From Hyphomicrobiales bacterium (GTDB taxonomy: Bacteria; Pseudomonadota; Alphaproteobacteria; Rhizobiales; Rhizobiaceae): 64,000 bases of DNA. Numbering within the stretch: the first letter of the stretch is position 1; every line of letters begins with the position of its first letter. The stretch covers positions 1 through 64,000 of the forward strand of contig UCCA01000022.1 of NCBI GenBank assembly GCA_900470805.1, given 5' to 3'. This document shows, one piece after another, positions 26,602 through 35,407 of this stretch. A model generated the notes under the pieces. The model had not been told where the DNA came from. It did not search any database and saw nothing but the letters and a program-made list of their open reading frames with translations. Both the position numbers and the translations under genes were made by a program.

Positions 26602-28956
26602 TCAGAACTCCTCCCAGCTGTCCTGCGCGACGGCCGCAGAGCCGTGCGACTGGGCTGCCCGGCGCGGTGCCGGAGCGGCCGCCTGGCGGTAGCTCGGCGC
26701 CGATGGCTGGCGGTACGTTGCTGCCGGCGCCCGCATCTGCTGTGCCGTCGAACGCAGCGAAGTCGACTGGCCGGAGCCGCTGACACGGAAGCGCATGACG
26801 AGCTGCTGCAGCGTCTGGGCCTCTTCGTTGAGCGTCACGCTGGCGGCCGTCGTTTCCTCCACCATGGCGGCGTTCTGCTGCGTCACCTGATCCATCTGGT
26901 TCATGGCCTGGCTGACTTCCTTGAGACCGATCGCCTGCTCGCTGGCCGACGCCGAAATCTCGCGGATGAGGCCGTTGATGCGCATCACCTGCTCGGAGAT
27001 GGTATGCAGCGTATCGCCGGCCCGACCGACGAGATCGACGCCTTCCTTGACCTGCACGGCCGAGGTGTTGATCAGCGTCTTGATCTCCTTGGCGGCATTG
27101 GCCGACCGCTGGGCCAGTTCGCGCACTTCCTGTGCCACGACGGCAAAGCCCTTGCCGGCTTCACCGGCGCGTGCCGCTTCGACGCCGGCGTTGAGCGCCA
27201 GGAGGTTCGTCTGGAAGGCGATCTCGTCGATGACGCCGATGATGCGCGAGACTTCCGTGGAGGACTGCGCGATGCCGTTCATCGAGGCGATCGCCTTGCG
27301 AACGACGTCGCCCGATCTCTCGGCATCCTCGCAGGCGTGGTTGACGTTGTCGGCCGCGGTGCGTGCATTATCGGCGCTGGAATTGACCTGTGCGGTGAGC
27401 TGGTTCAGGGCTGCTGCGGTCTCTTCCAGGCTGGCCGCCTGCTGCTCGGTACGCTTGGCGAGGTCAGATGCGCTGCCGCTGATCTCGCTGGTGCCGGAGC
27501 CGATGTTGACGACGCTGAGGTTCATCGTCGTGATGGTTTCTTCCAGCGCTGCCAGAGCGGCGTTGAAATCCTGCTTCAGCTTGTCGTATTCACCGGGGAA
27601 CTCGTCGTTGATGCGGTGGCTGAGATTGCCCTTCGACAGTTCGGAGAGGCCTGAGCCGACGATCGAAACGATATGGCGCTGCAGCGATACCGACTGCTGA
27701 CGTTCGCTCTCGGAACGCCCGCGCTCGGACTCCGCTTCCTGCCTCTGGACCTTCGCCTCGGCTTCGAGGCGGCGGCTGTCGGCCAATGCATGGCGGAAGC
27801 CTTCCAGCGCCTTGGCGACCGAACCGGTCTCGTCGGCGCGATCCTGGCCGGCAACCGGCTGGTCGTAGCGGCCTTCGCTGAGGGTGCGGACGCTGGCAAC
27901 CAGGCCGCCAAGCGGCTTCTGAACGAAGGCGCGGACGGCAAAGTAGAGCGCCAGCATGACGGCTGCGAGAACCAGAACGCCTGCAACGATCATCATGACG
28001 GTCTGGTCCTGCACCGGCGCATTGATCGCGCTGTGCGGCACATCGACGAGGATGACCCAGTTGGTGTTCAGATCAGGCAGGGCAAAGGGATAGACCACGC
28101 GATCAAAGGGCTCGCCGTCGCCGATCGACAAGTTTTTGACCACGGCTGGCGAGAGCGTGGAAAGGCCAGCCTTGACCTTATCCGCGCCTTCGCCCTCGTA
28201 GGGCTTCATCGCGAGGTCCTTGGACGGCGCAACGATCCAGTTTCCACCCTGCGACAGCAGGGTCACGCGGCCGGTTCCGAAAGGATGCAGGTTGCCGAGC
28301 TTGTCGGTGAGCGACTTCAGCGAGATGTCGACGCCGCTGACGCCGATCATCTTGCCGCCTGAGATGACAGGATAGGCGATCGAGGTCATCGCGGTGTTCT
28401 CGCCGGTGGTGCTTTCGGCGTAGGGCGAGGAGATCGCGCCCTTCTTGCTCGCAGCAGCGAGGCTGTACCATTCGGCCTTGTAGTCCGATCCGAACACCGA
28501 GAAGGTGTAGCCACCGTCCTTGGTCTTGGTCCAATAGGCGTTGAACGCGCCCGTCTTGTCCGAGCCGAGGTCCGTCCGGCCGGCAAACGTCGGCGATTGA
28601 CCGTCGAAGGCGTTCGGCTCTTCGCCGAACCAGCTGCCGAACGCGAACTGGTTGCGCTCGACGTTGGCCTTCAGCATGTCGACGATCGACTTGCGATCGA
28701 GATACTTGCCCTCGTGGCCACGACCGATCACGCCGGCCATCGAGCGGGCAGCGCCTGCGAGCTCGCCCACCGATGAGGCCACTTCGTTGGCAATCGCTTT
28801 TGCCTCGAGGTTTGCCTGGTCCATGGTCAGCGTTTCCACCCGGCTGCGGGTTTCACCGATAAGGAAGAAATTGGAGATCAGCAGAACCAGCGCGATGGCG
28901 CAGCCGGTAATCAGGATAAGCTTTGCCGCAAGCGATTTCATGCGAAAGATGAACAT
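26602..28956 (-). CDS. Transmembrane methyl-accepting chemotaxis protein (dCache sensor)
   Basis: A 784-residue chemoreceptor: membrane helix (about 9-30), large periplasmic sensor of double-Cache type (about 35-300, with GVSGVDISLKSL and NWVILVDVP), second helix (about 325-347), HAMP, a coiled-coil linker rich in Glu/Arg, and the signalling hairpin IDEIAFQTNLLALNAGVEAA. The C-terminus ends in SWEEF, a NWETF-like pentapeptide that can tether CheR/CheB. The start at 28956 has gagga upstream. Ligand unknown. Confidence 0.92.
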   Translation of the reverse strand: MFIFRMKSLAAKLILITGCAIALVLLISNFFLIGETRSRVETLTMDQANLEAKAIANEVASSVGELAGAARSMAGVIGRGHEGKYLDRKSIVDMLKANVERNQFAFGSWFGEEPNAFDGQSPTFAGRTDLGSDKTGAFNAYWTKTKDGGYTFSVFGSDYKAEWYSLAAASKKGAISSPYAESTTGENTAMTSIAYPVISGGKMIGVSGVDISLKSLTDKLGNLHPFGTGRVTLLSQGGNWIVAPSKDLAMKPYEGEGADKVKAGLSTLSPAVVKNLSIGDGEPFDRVVYPFALPDLNTNWVILVDVPHSAINAPVQDQTVMMIVAGVLVLAAVMLALYFAVRAFVQKPLGGLVASVRTLSEGRYDQPVAGQDRADETGSVAKALEGFRHALADSRRLEAEAKVQRQEAESERGRSESERQQSVSLQRHIVSIVGSGLSELSKGNLSHRINDEFPGEYDKLKQDFNAALAALEETITTMNLSVVNIGSGTSEISGSASDLAKRTEQQAASLEETAAALNQLTAQVNSSADNARTAADNVNHACEDAERSGDVVRKAIASMNGIAQSSTEVSRIIGVIDEIAFQTNLLALNAGVEAARAGEAGKGFAVVAQEVRELAQRSANAAKEIKTLINTSAVQVKEGVDLVGRAGDTLHTISEQVMRINGLIREISASASEQAIGLKEVSQAMNQMDQVTQQNAAMVEETTAASVTLNEEAQTLQQLVMRFRVSGSGQSTSLRSTAQQMRAPAATYRQPSAPSYRQAAAPAPRRAAQSHGSAAVAQDSWEEF

Positions 28957-29182
28957 GGATTCCTCGGGGGGATCAAGGATGGGCCGAGCGACGCATCTGC
29001 CGGCACAAAAGGCGAAAGCATGCCCCGTCATGGAGCCGCCATAGCGAGTGCCGCATCCCCTGAGAAAAGGAGCCGGCGATCGAGCGGAAGATCGCCGGAA
29101 ATCTCTTAAATTTGAATGAAATGTGATGATATTTTAGCGGTTCGGCAGCAGGCATTGCGGACAATGTCGCCAGTCGGAACGG

Positions 29183-30082
29183 CTATAGCTTGTTTGCGAC
29201 CTCATCCCGCCGCGGAATGGACGGCTGGGCCCCCTGCTTGAGGCAGGCGAGCGACCCGGCGACGGCAGCGCGACGAAGCGCCGGCTCGAAGGCGAGGCCT
29301 TCGTCGAGGCTGGCGGCGAAGTAGCCGCAGAAGGTGTCGCCAGCACCAACGGTGTCCACCGGTTCGATCTTCAACCCCTTGGCCCGAGAGAGCACGCCGT
29401 CGCGGATGGCGACCACGCCGTCGCCGCCGAGCGTCACGATCAGCGTTTGCCCAGTTTCCGAGTTGAGACGCTTGAGGGCCGCTTCCCGCTCGTCCGCCGT
29501 CATGTTCTCCTGGCCAGCAAGACGCTCGAATTCCGTCTCGTTGGCAATGACGATGTCGGCGAGACGACCGAGGCGGGCGGCGTCGTCGATCAGCGGCGCC
29601 AGATTGAGAATGGTGGTGACGCCCTTGGCTCGAGCGGCCGAGAGGGCCTGCTCGACGGCGGCGGCCGGCACCTCGAGCTGAAGCATCAGCGTGTCGCCCT
29701 TGCCCATGCCGCCAACGGCCTTGTCTGCATCGGCTGCGGTGACCGTGCCGTTTGCGCCCGGCACGACGGCAATCATGTTCTCGCCATCGCCGCCAACGAG
29801 GATGATCGCCGTTCCGGTCGGCTCGTCGGCCCGTTTGACGGCGTCGAGTTCGGTGCCGGCTTCCTTGAGAAGCGCCAGAGCGTCATCGGCAAATCCATCA
29901 TGGCCGACAGCGCCTGCCATGTGCACGCTGCATCCCGCCCGGCGCGCGGCCAGCGCCTGGTTGGCGCCCTTGCCACCGGCAGCTGTCGAAAAGCCGTTTC
30001 CGGCAACGGTCTCACCGGGCTTGGGCAAGCGCTGCGTCGTGGCGATGAGGTCCATGTTGATGGAGCCGAAAACGGTAATCAC
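29183..30082 (-). CDS. rbsK: Ribokinase
   Basis: A 299-residue PfkB-family sugar kinase. Signature 1 is AAGGKGANQALAARRAG and signature 2 DTVGAGDTFCGYFAASL, whose Asp is the catalytic base. It phosphorylates D-ribose to ribose 5-phosphate. The GTG at 30082 is preferred: it begins VITVFGSINMD as in known ribokinases and has ggaagga upstream. An ATG at 30121 would add a poorly conserved basic tail. There is no ribose operon alongside, but the Frc transporter at the window's end may import ribose. Confidence 0.9.
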   Translation of the reverse strand: MITVFGSINMDLIATTQRLPKPGETVAGNGFSTAAGGKGANQALAARRAGCSVHMAGAVGHDGFADDALALLKEAGTELDAVKRADEPTGTAIILVGGDGENMIAVVPGANGTVTAADADKAVGGMGKGDTLMLQLEVPAAAVEQALSAARAKGVTTILNLAPLIDDAARLGRLADIVIANETEFERLAGQENMTADEREAALKRLNSETGQTLIVTLGGDGVVAIRDGVLSRAKGLKIEPVDTVGAGDTFCGYFAASLDEGLAFEPALRRAAVAGSLACLKQGAQPSIPRRDEVANKL

Positions 30083-30133
30083 TGAGGCGTTCCTTCCAGA
30101 GCTTTTCTTTGGCGGCGACACTGCCCGAAGGTC

Positions 30134-31357
30134 TTACTCGTCGTCAACCACCCTGAGCTTGAGAAGTCCCGTTCTGCTCTCGACGGATTTCGCCGCAGGC
30201 TCGTCATCGCCTGATACCTTGCGGCCATCGCCGCCTTCGAACTCCAGCGCCTCGATCTTGGCGCCCCGCCTTGTCAGCTTGTCGGCCGAGGTGACGATCA
30301 TGTCGACATCCTTCTGGGCCATGGCGAAGTGACCCTGCAGCTTGCGCACGCGCTCGTCGAGACGGCTGAGATCGTCCATCAGATTTGCGACTTCGCCCTG
30401 GATCACATGCGCCTGCGCCTGCATCCTCTGATCCTTGAGAACGGCCTGAATCACCTGGATCGACAGCATCAGCAACGACGGCGAGACGATGACGATGCGC
30501 GCCCGATGCGCCTTCTGCACGATCGCCTCGAAATTCTCGTGAATTTCAGCGAAGATCGATTCCGACGGCACGAACAGGAAGGCCGTCTCCTGGGTCTCGC
30601 CCTGGATCAGGTATTTCTCCGCTATGTCGCGGATATGGATTTCCATATCGCGGCGAAACTGCTGCGAGGCCACCTTGGCAAGATCCGGCCCGCCGGCGTC
30701 GCGGATCGCGTTCCACGCCTCCAGCGGAAACTTCGCGTCGATCACCAGCGGTGCAGCGCCATTCGGCATGCGGATGGTGCAATCCGGGCGCGATCCGTTC
30801 GACAGCGTCTGCTGAAACGCATAGGCGCCCATCGGCAGCCCGTCCGCGACAATGGTTTCCATGCGCGACTGGCCGAAGGCGCCGCGCGTCTGCTTGTTGG
30901 ACAGGATCGCCTGCAGGCCGACGACGTCCTTGGCCAGTGTCTGGATGTTGTTCTGCGCCGCATCGATCACCGCCAGCCGCTCCTGCAGCCGCTGCAGGTT
31001 CTCATGCGTCGATTTCGTCTGTTCGGTGATCGTGCTGCTCACCCGCTGCGACATGCCGTCGAGCCGCTGGCTAATCGCTTGGTTAAGCTCGGATTGCCGA
31101 GAGCCGAACACTTCGGCCATCGTCGACATCCGCCCATGCATCTCGGCCTGGATTTTCAGTAGTTCCGACATCCGCGCATCGGCCGCCATCGCCCGCTCGT
31201 TTGCATCTTCCGCCTGCTCGCGCCGAAGCTGGCTGCTGCGAACGAGAAGGACGGTCATCAGCACCACCACGGCGGCAAGCGCGCCTCCGGCAAGCGCCAG
31301 ACCGGCGGGGCTGAGATGGATCAAGGTGGCGGTCAATGAGTCGGGTGTCGCGTTCAT
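30134..31357 (-). CDS. rmuC: DNA recombination protein RmuC
   Basis: A 407-residue protein with one N-terminal membrane helix (about 15-38), a long coiled coil (about 40-150) and the conserved RmuC nuclease-like domain (GAFGQSRMETIVADGLP, then VIDAKFPLEAW and AFLFVPSESIFAEI). RmuC limits inversion and rearrangement at repeats. It ends 52 bases before rbsK starts and may be cotranscribed with it. Confidence 0.92.
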   Translation of the reverse strand: MNATPDSLTATLIHLSPAGLALAGGALAAVVVLMTVLLVRSSQLRREQAEDANERAMAADARMSELLKIQAEMHGRMSTMAEVFGSRQSELNQAISQRLDGMSQRVSSTITEQTKSTHENLQRLQERLAVIDAAQNNIQTLAKDVVGLQAILSNKQTRGAFGQSRMETIVADGLPMGAYAFQQTLSNGSRPDCTIRMPNGAAPLVIDAKFPLEAWNAIRDAGGPDLAKVASQQFRRDMEIHIRDIAEKYLIQGETQETAFLFVPSESIFAEIHENFEAIVQKAHRARIVIVSPSLLMLSIQVIQAVLKDQRMQAQAHVIQGEVANLMDDLSRLDERVRKLQGHFAMAQKDVDMIVTSADKLTRRGAKIEALEFEGGDGRKVSGDDEPAAKSVESRTGLLKLRVVDDE

Positions 31358-31553
31358 GGCGCCACCATAGCAAAATTGCCCGTTCTGACTAGATCAAAAC
31401 GTGAACGAGGATTTGAGCGCCTGGATTGCTGCCGCGGGCGTCCAATCAACCGCTAGCCGATAAATCGAGCCCGCATTTAACCTTTGCGAAACTATATTCG
31501 GCAAAAGCTGCGGCTAAATTACCGTTCCGCTTCAATTGCAAAGCAGAGATATC

Positions 31554-33053
31554 ATGAGCAGCCAGCAATCCGACACCTCTCTCAAGCAGCGCCTCGATTT
31601 CATCGAGCTCGATGATGGAGCCCGGGCTGCGTTGCGGGAGATGCGTCCGACGATCTCCCCTCTGCTGGGTGCTGCTCTCGATCGGTTTTACGGAAAGCTG
31701 GGCAGAACGCCCGCCGTTGCCCGTTTCTTCTCCGACAAGGCGCATATGAACAGTGCCAAGAAGCGGCAGGAGGAGCACTGGGCCAATCTGGCCGGCGGAA
31801 ATTTCGATGAGGCCTACGTCAAGGGCGTGACCGCGGTCGGCAAGACGCACGCCCGCATCGGCCTGGAACCGCGCTGGTATATCGGCGGCTACGCGCTGCT
31901 GATGAGCGATCTCATCAAGGGCCTGATGGACAAGCAGTGGCCGTCGATGTTCGCGCGCCAGCAGGGCAAGGTTCTGGCTGAAAAGCTATCCGCCGTCGTC
32001 AAGGCGGCGATGCTCGACATGGATTACTCGATCTCGGTCTATCTCGAAGCGCTGGAAGAAAAGCGCGTGAAGCTTGAGGAAGAGCGACTGAAGGCCGAAG
32101 CCGATCAGGCGCATGCGCTCGAGCATCTTCGCCGCGGCCTCGAGGCTCTTTCCAGAGGTGATCTCGAATCCACCCTGCCGACCGATCTCCCAGGCAACTT
32201 CAAGGATATGGGCGAGGACTACAATCGCGCCGTCGCCGCCTTGCGCGCATCCTTCGCCTCCGTCCGCGCCACATCCGGCGAGATCATGCGCGGCACCGAC
32301 GTGATCGCTAAGGGTTCCGACGATCTGGCGCTGCGCACCGCGCAACAGGCAGCCGGCGTCGAGGAAAGCTCGGCAGCCCTGCAGCAGCTCTCCGTCAGCG
32401 TCGGCCAGACGGCGTCGAATGCCGAGAAAGCCTCCGCCGCCGTGCGCGAAACGCAGCACAAGGCGAAGAACTCCGGCGAGCTCGTCACCAGCGCCGTCTC
32501 GGCCATGGCCGGCATCGAGAAGTCCTCGACCGAAATCACCAAGATCATCGGCGTGATCGACGAAATCGCCTTCCAGACCAACCTGCTGGCGCTGAATGCC
32601 GGCGTCGAGGCGGCCCGCGCCGGCGAAGCCGGCAAGGGCTTCGCGGTCGTGGCCCAGGAAGTGCGCCAGCTCGCCCAGCGCACGGCCGATGCAGCCAAGG
32701 AGATCAAGCGGCTGATCTCCGAGAGCTCGATCCAGGTCAACCAGGGTGTCGACATCGTCAGCAGCACCGGCGAATCGCTGAGCGACATGATCAACCGGAT
32801 CGACAGCATCAACAGCTTCGTCGCCGACATCGCCTCTGCTGCCCGCGATCAGGCAACCGGCGTCAACGAAGTCAGCGTCGCCATCCGCAACATGGACACC
32901 ATCACCCAGCAGAACTCGGGCATGGTCGAGCGCACCTCGGCGGAGACCCGCCGCCTCAGAAACGAAGTCGAAGGCCTGGTGGGACTGCTCGAACGTTTCC
33001 GCATCGGCGGCAACGAACGGCCCGCCTACGAGGCCTCGCGCCGCGCCGCATAG
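31554..33053 (+). CDS. Soluble globin-coupled chemoreceptor
   Basis: A 499-residue protein without membrane segments. Residues about 5-165 form a protoglobin-type sensor domain (LDRFYGKL, FFSDKAHM, then VGKTHARIGLEPRWYIGGY with the likely haem-ligating His). A HAMP-like segment (LRRGLEALSRGDLESTL) and a full signalling hairpin (IDEIAFQTNLLALNAGVEAA) follow. Globin-coupled sensors bind haem and detect oxygen or other gases; rhizobial IcpA-type receptors have this layout. It has no C-terminal pentapeptide. The ATG at 31554 is preferred over 31536 on spacing; the ribosome-binding site is weak. Confidence 0.9.
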   Translation: MSSQQSDTSLKQRLDFIELDDGARAALREMRPTISPLLGAALDRFYGKLGRTPAVARFFSDKAHMNSAKKRQEEHWANLAGGNFDEAYVKGVTAVGKTHARIGLEPRWYIGGYALLMSDLIKGLMDKQWPSMFARQQGKVLAEKLSAVVKAAMLDMDYSISVYLEALEEKRVKLEEERLKAEADQAHALEHLRRGLEALSRGDLESTLPTDLPGNFKDMGEDYNRAVAALRASFASVRATSGEIMRGTDVIAKGSDDLALRTAQQAAGVEESSAALQQLSVSVGQTASNAEKASAAVRETQHKAKNSGELVTSAVSAMAGIEKSSTEITKIIGVIDEIAFQTNLLALNAGVEAARAGEAGKGFAVVAQEVRQLAQRTADAAKEIKRLISESSIQVNQGVDIVSSTGESLSDMINRIDSINSFVADIASAARDQATGVNEVSVAIRNMDTITQQNSGMVERTSAETRRLRNEVEGLVGLLERFRIGGNERPAYEASRRAA

Positions 33054-33151
33054 GCGAAATCCCGCGAAATTCCGGAGACGGCATAAAAAAGCGTCGCCTC
33101 CGGGCCCTTGGATAATTCCATCCCGCAAAAAGATGGGTTATGGGGAACGCC

Positions 33152-33670
33152 ATGACCATCAAGCCACTCATCATTCTCCCCGATCCGCTGCTCCGTCAGG
33201 TTTCCAAGCCGATCGAGCGCGTCGACAGCGATCTGCAGCGTCTGGCCGACGATATGCTGGACACGATGTACGATGCGCCGGGCATCGGCCTTGCCGCCAT
33301 CCAGATCGGCGTGCCGCGTCGCATGCTTGTGATCGACGTCGCGCGCGAGGGCGAGGAAAAGCAGCCGCTCGTCTTCATCAATCCCGAAATCGTCGCATCT
33401 TCCGACGAGCGATCGGTCTACGAGGAAGGCTGCCTGTCGATCCCGGATTACTATGCCGAAGTCGAACGCCCAGCCACCGTCAGCGTCAGGTATCTCGACC
33501 GCGACGGCAAGGAACAGACGGTCGAAGCCGACAGCCTGCTTGCCACCTGCCTGCAACACGAGATCGATCATCTCAACGGCGTGCTCTTCATCGACCACAT
33601 CTCCCGCCTCAAGCGCGAAATGGTCGTCAAGAAGTTCACAAAGGCCGCCAAGACCACCAAGGCAATCTGA
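33152..33670 (+). CDS. def: Peptide deformylase
   Basis: A 172-residue iron/zinc hydrolase with all three motifs: GIGLAAIQIG, EEGCLSIP (metal-binding Cys) and QHEIDHLNG (HExxH). It removes the formyl group from nascent proteins. It partners with fmt downstream, but here two toxin-antitoxin genes stand between them. The start at 33152 has gggga upstream. Confidence 0.96.
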   Translation: MTIKPLIILPDPLLRQVSKPIERVDSDLQRLADDMLDTMYDAPGIGLAAIQIGVPRRMLVIDVAREGEEKQPLVFINPEIVASSDERSVYEEGCLSIPDYYAEVERPATVSVRYLDRDGKEQTVEADSLLATCLQHEIDHLNGVLFIDHISRLKREMVVKKFTKAAKTTKAI

Positions 33671-33702
33671 GCCTCGCGTTGAATATCCGGTTCCGAAGGA
33701 CT

Positions 33703-33721
33703 ATGATATCGCTGATATCAT
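33703..33721. promoter_or_regulatory. Palindromic operator upstream of the toxin-antitoxin pair
   Basis: A perfect inverted repeat, atgatatc (33703-33710) and gatatcat (33714-33721), with a 3-base spacer, 15 bases before the antitoxin start. Ribbon-helix-helix antitoxins of the FitA/VapB kind bind such palindromes with their toxin to repress their own operon. Confidence 0.65.
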
Positions 33722-33735
33722 GATGGAGGTGCCGC

Positions 33736-33993
33736 ATGGGTGATCTTCTGATCCGCGGTCTGGATGACGAATTGAAAGCGCAGCTTCAGGAAAGGGCGAT
33801 CCGTAACGGTCGCAGCCTTTCGCAGGAAGCGGTCGAGTTGTTGCGAAGCCAGATCGTGCGGGAGCAATCTCTGGTGCCGGCTGGAAATCGGCTGTACGCC
33901 CTATTGGGCGACGAACGGCTCACCGAAGATGAAGTGGAGATGTTTTCCGAGCTTCGCCATCAAGCCGACCGAGCGCCGCCGAATTTCGAGTGA
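33736..33993 (+). CDS. FitA-type ribbon-helix-helix antitoxin
   Basis: An 85-residue protein. The N-terminal part (GDLLIRGLDDELKAQL, then RAIRNGRSLSQEAVELLRSQI) is a typical Arc/MetJ-like DNA-binding domain of FitA/VapB antitoxins, and the C-terminal tail is the expected toxin-binding segment. ggagg lies just upstream. Its stop overlaps the toxin start (TGATG). Should neutralise the PIN toxin and repress the operon. Confidence 0.85.
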   Translation: MGDLLIRGLDDELKAQLQERAIRNGRSLSQEAVELLRSQIVREQSLVPAGNRLYALLGDERLTEDEVEMFSELRHQADRAPPNFE

Positions 33994-34412
33994 TGATCGT
34001 TCTTGATACCAACGTGATTTCCGAAATCCATGCGCGCGCGAACAGCGAGCGCATCGTTGCCTGGCTCAATCAGTTTCAGATTGAATCCCTGTTCATCACC
34101 ACCATCTCCATTGGCGAGATGTATTATGGCTTGCATCTGCTTGACGAGGGGCGCCGCAAGGCGTCCTTGTTATCGGCCTTCGCTCGCATCGAAGCTGAGT
34201 TTAGCGGCCGCGTCATCGGCTTTTCAATGGAGGCGGCACGTCGATACGGCGCGCTCTCCGCGGCGCGGCGGGCGGTTGGCCGTTCGATGGAAACCAAGGA
34301 CGCCATGATCGCCGCGATCTGCCTCACCCACGGCGCGACACTGGCGACGCGCAACACAAAAGACTTCGAAGGGCTTGATCTCAAGCTCGTAAACCCGTTT
34401 GAAGACGGCTGA
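33993..34412 (+). CDS. PIN-domain toxin, VapC/FitB type
   Basis: A 139-residue PIN ribonuclease. Conserved acidic residues: Asp in MIVLDTNVISE, Glu in TISIGEMYYG, Asp in ETKDAMIAA and the C-terminal ATRNTKDFEGL. Such toxins cleave tRNA or other RNAs when the antitoxin is lost. It overlaps the antitoxin stop by one base. The pair is placed between def and fmt in the same direction. Confidence 0.87.
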   Translation: MIVLDTNVISEIHARANSERIVAWLNQFQIESLFITTISIGEMYYGLHLLDEGRRKASLLSAFARIEAEFSGRVIGFSMEAARRYGALSAARRAVGRSMETKDAMIAAICLTHGATLATRNTKDFEGLDLKLVNPFEDG

Positions 34413-34471
34413 TCTTCACGAGCGGTTGCAGAGCCCAAGACCGGCTGCATAACAGGAACTGGCGGCACACA

Positions 34472-35407
34472 ATGTCTCTTCGCATCATCTTCATGGGAAC
34501 GCCCGAGTTCTCGGTCCCGACGCTGCGCATGCTTGTCGATGCCGGCCACACGATCCTTGCTGTCTACACTCAGCCGCCGCGCCCCGGCGGCCGGCGCGGG
34601 CTCGATCTGCAGAAGTCGCCCGTCCACCAGGCGGCCGAACTGCTCGGCATTCCGGTGTCCACGCCGGTCAATTTCAAGGATCCCGAGGAGCGAGAGCGTT
34701 TCGCCGCCCACAAGGCCGATGTCGCCGTCGTCGTCGCCTACGGCCTGTTGCTGCCGGAAGCGATCCTCACTGGCACCCGCTACGGCTGCTACAACGGCCA
34801 CGCGTCGCTGCTGCCGCGCTGGCGCGGCGCCGCGCCGATCCAGCGCGCGATCATGGCCGGCGACGAAAAGACGGGCATGATGGTGATGAAGATGGACAAG
34901 GGCCTCGACACCGGCGCCGTCGCCATCACAAGTGAAGCCGCGATCGGCGAGAACATGACCTCGGGCGAGTTGCACGACAAGCTGATGCAGGTCGGCGCCA
35001 AGGCGATGGCCGAGGCGATGGTCAGGCTCGAAATGGGCGACCTGCCACTGACGCCGCAGCCGGAAGACGGCGTGCTCTACGCATCGAAGATCGACAAGAG
35101 CGAAACGCGCATCGATTTCTCCCGCGATGCCGCGGACGTTCATAACCACATCCGCGGCCTTGCGCCGTTTCCAGGCGCCTGGTTCGAGCTCGAGATGTCA
35201 GGCAAGCCGGAGCGCGTGAAGGTGCTCGGCTCCGAGCGGGCAGAGGGTTCCGGGACGGCCGGCACGCTATTGACCGACGATCTCGTCGTCGCCTGCGGTT
35301 CCGGCGCCGTCAGGCTGACGAAACTGCAGAAGGCCGGCGGCAAGCCGCTGGCCGCCGCCGACTTCCTGCATGGCACCCACCTGCCTGCGGGCACGAGGCT
35401 CGCCTGA
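34472..35407 (+). CDS. fmt: Methionyl-tRNA formyltransferase
   Basis: A 311-residue enzyme with the formyl-transfer signature (YNGHASLLPRWRGAAPIQRAI, Asn/His/Asp of the family active site) and the C-terminal tRNA-binding domain (from about 205). It formylates initiator Met-tRNA with 10-formyl-THF. It overlaps truA by one base. Confidence 0.96.
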   Translation: MSLRIIFMGTPEFSVPTLRMLVDAGHTILAVYTQPPRPGGRRGLDLQKSPVHQAAELLGIPVSTPVNFKDPEERERFAAHKADVAVVVAYGLLLPEAILTGTRYGCYNGHASLLPRWRGAAPIQRAIMAGDEKTGMMVMKMDKGLDTGAVAITSEAAIGENMTSGELHDKLMQVGAKAMAEAMVRLEMGDLPLTPQPEDGVLYASKIDKSETRIDFSRDAADVHNHIRGLAPFPGAWFELEMSGKPERVKVLGSERAEGSGTAGTLLTDDLVVACGSGAVRLTKLQKAGGKPLAAADFLHGTHLPAGTRLA

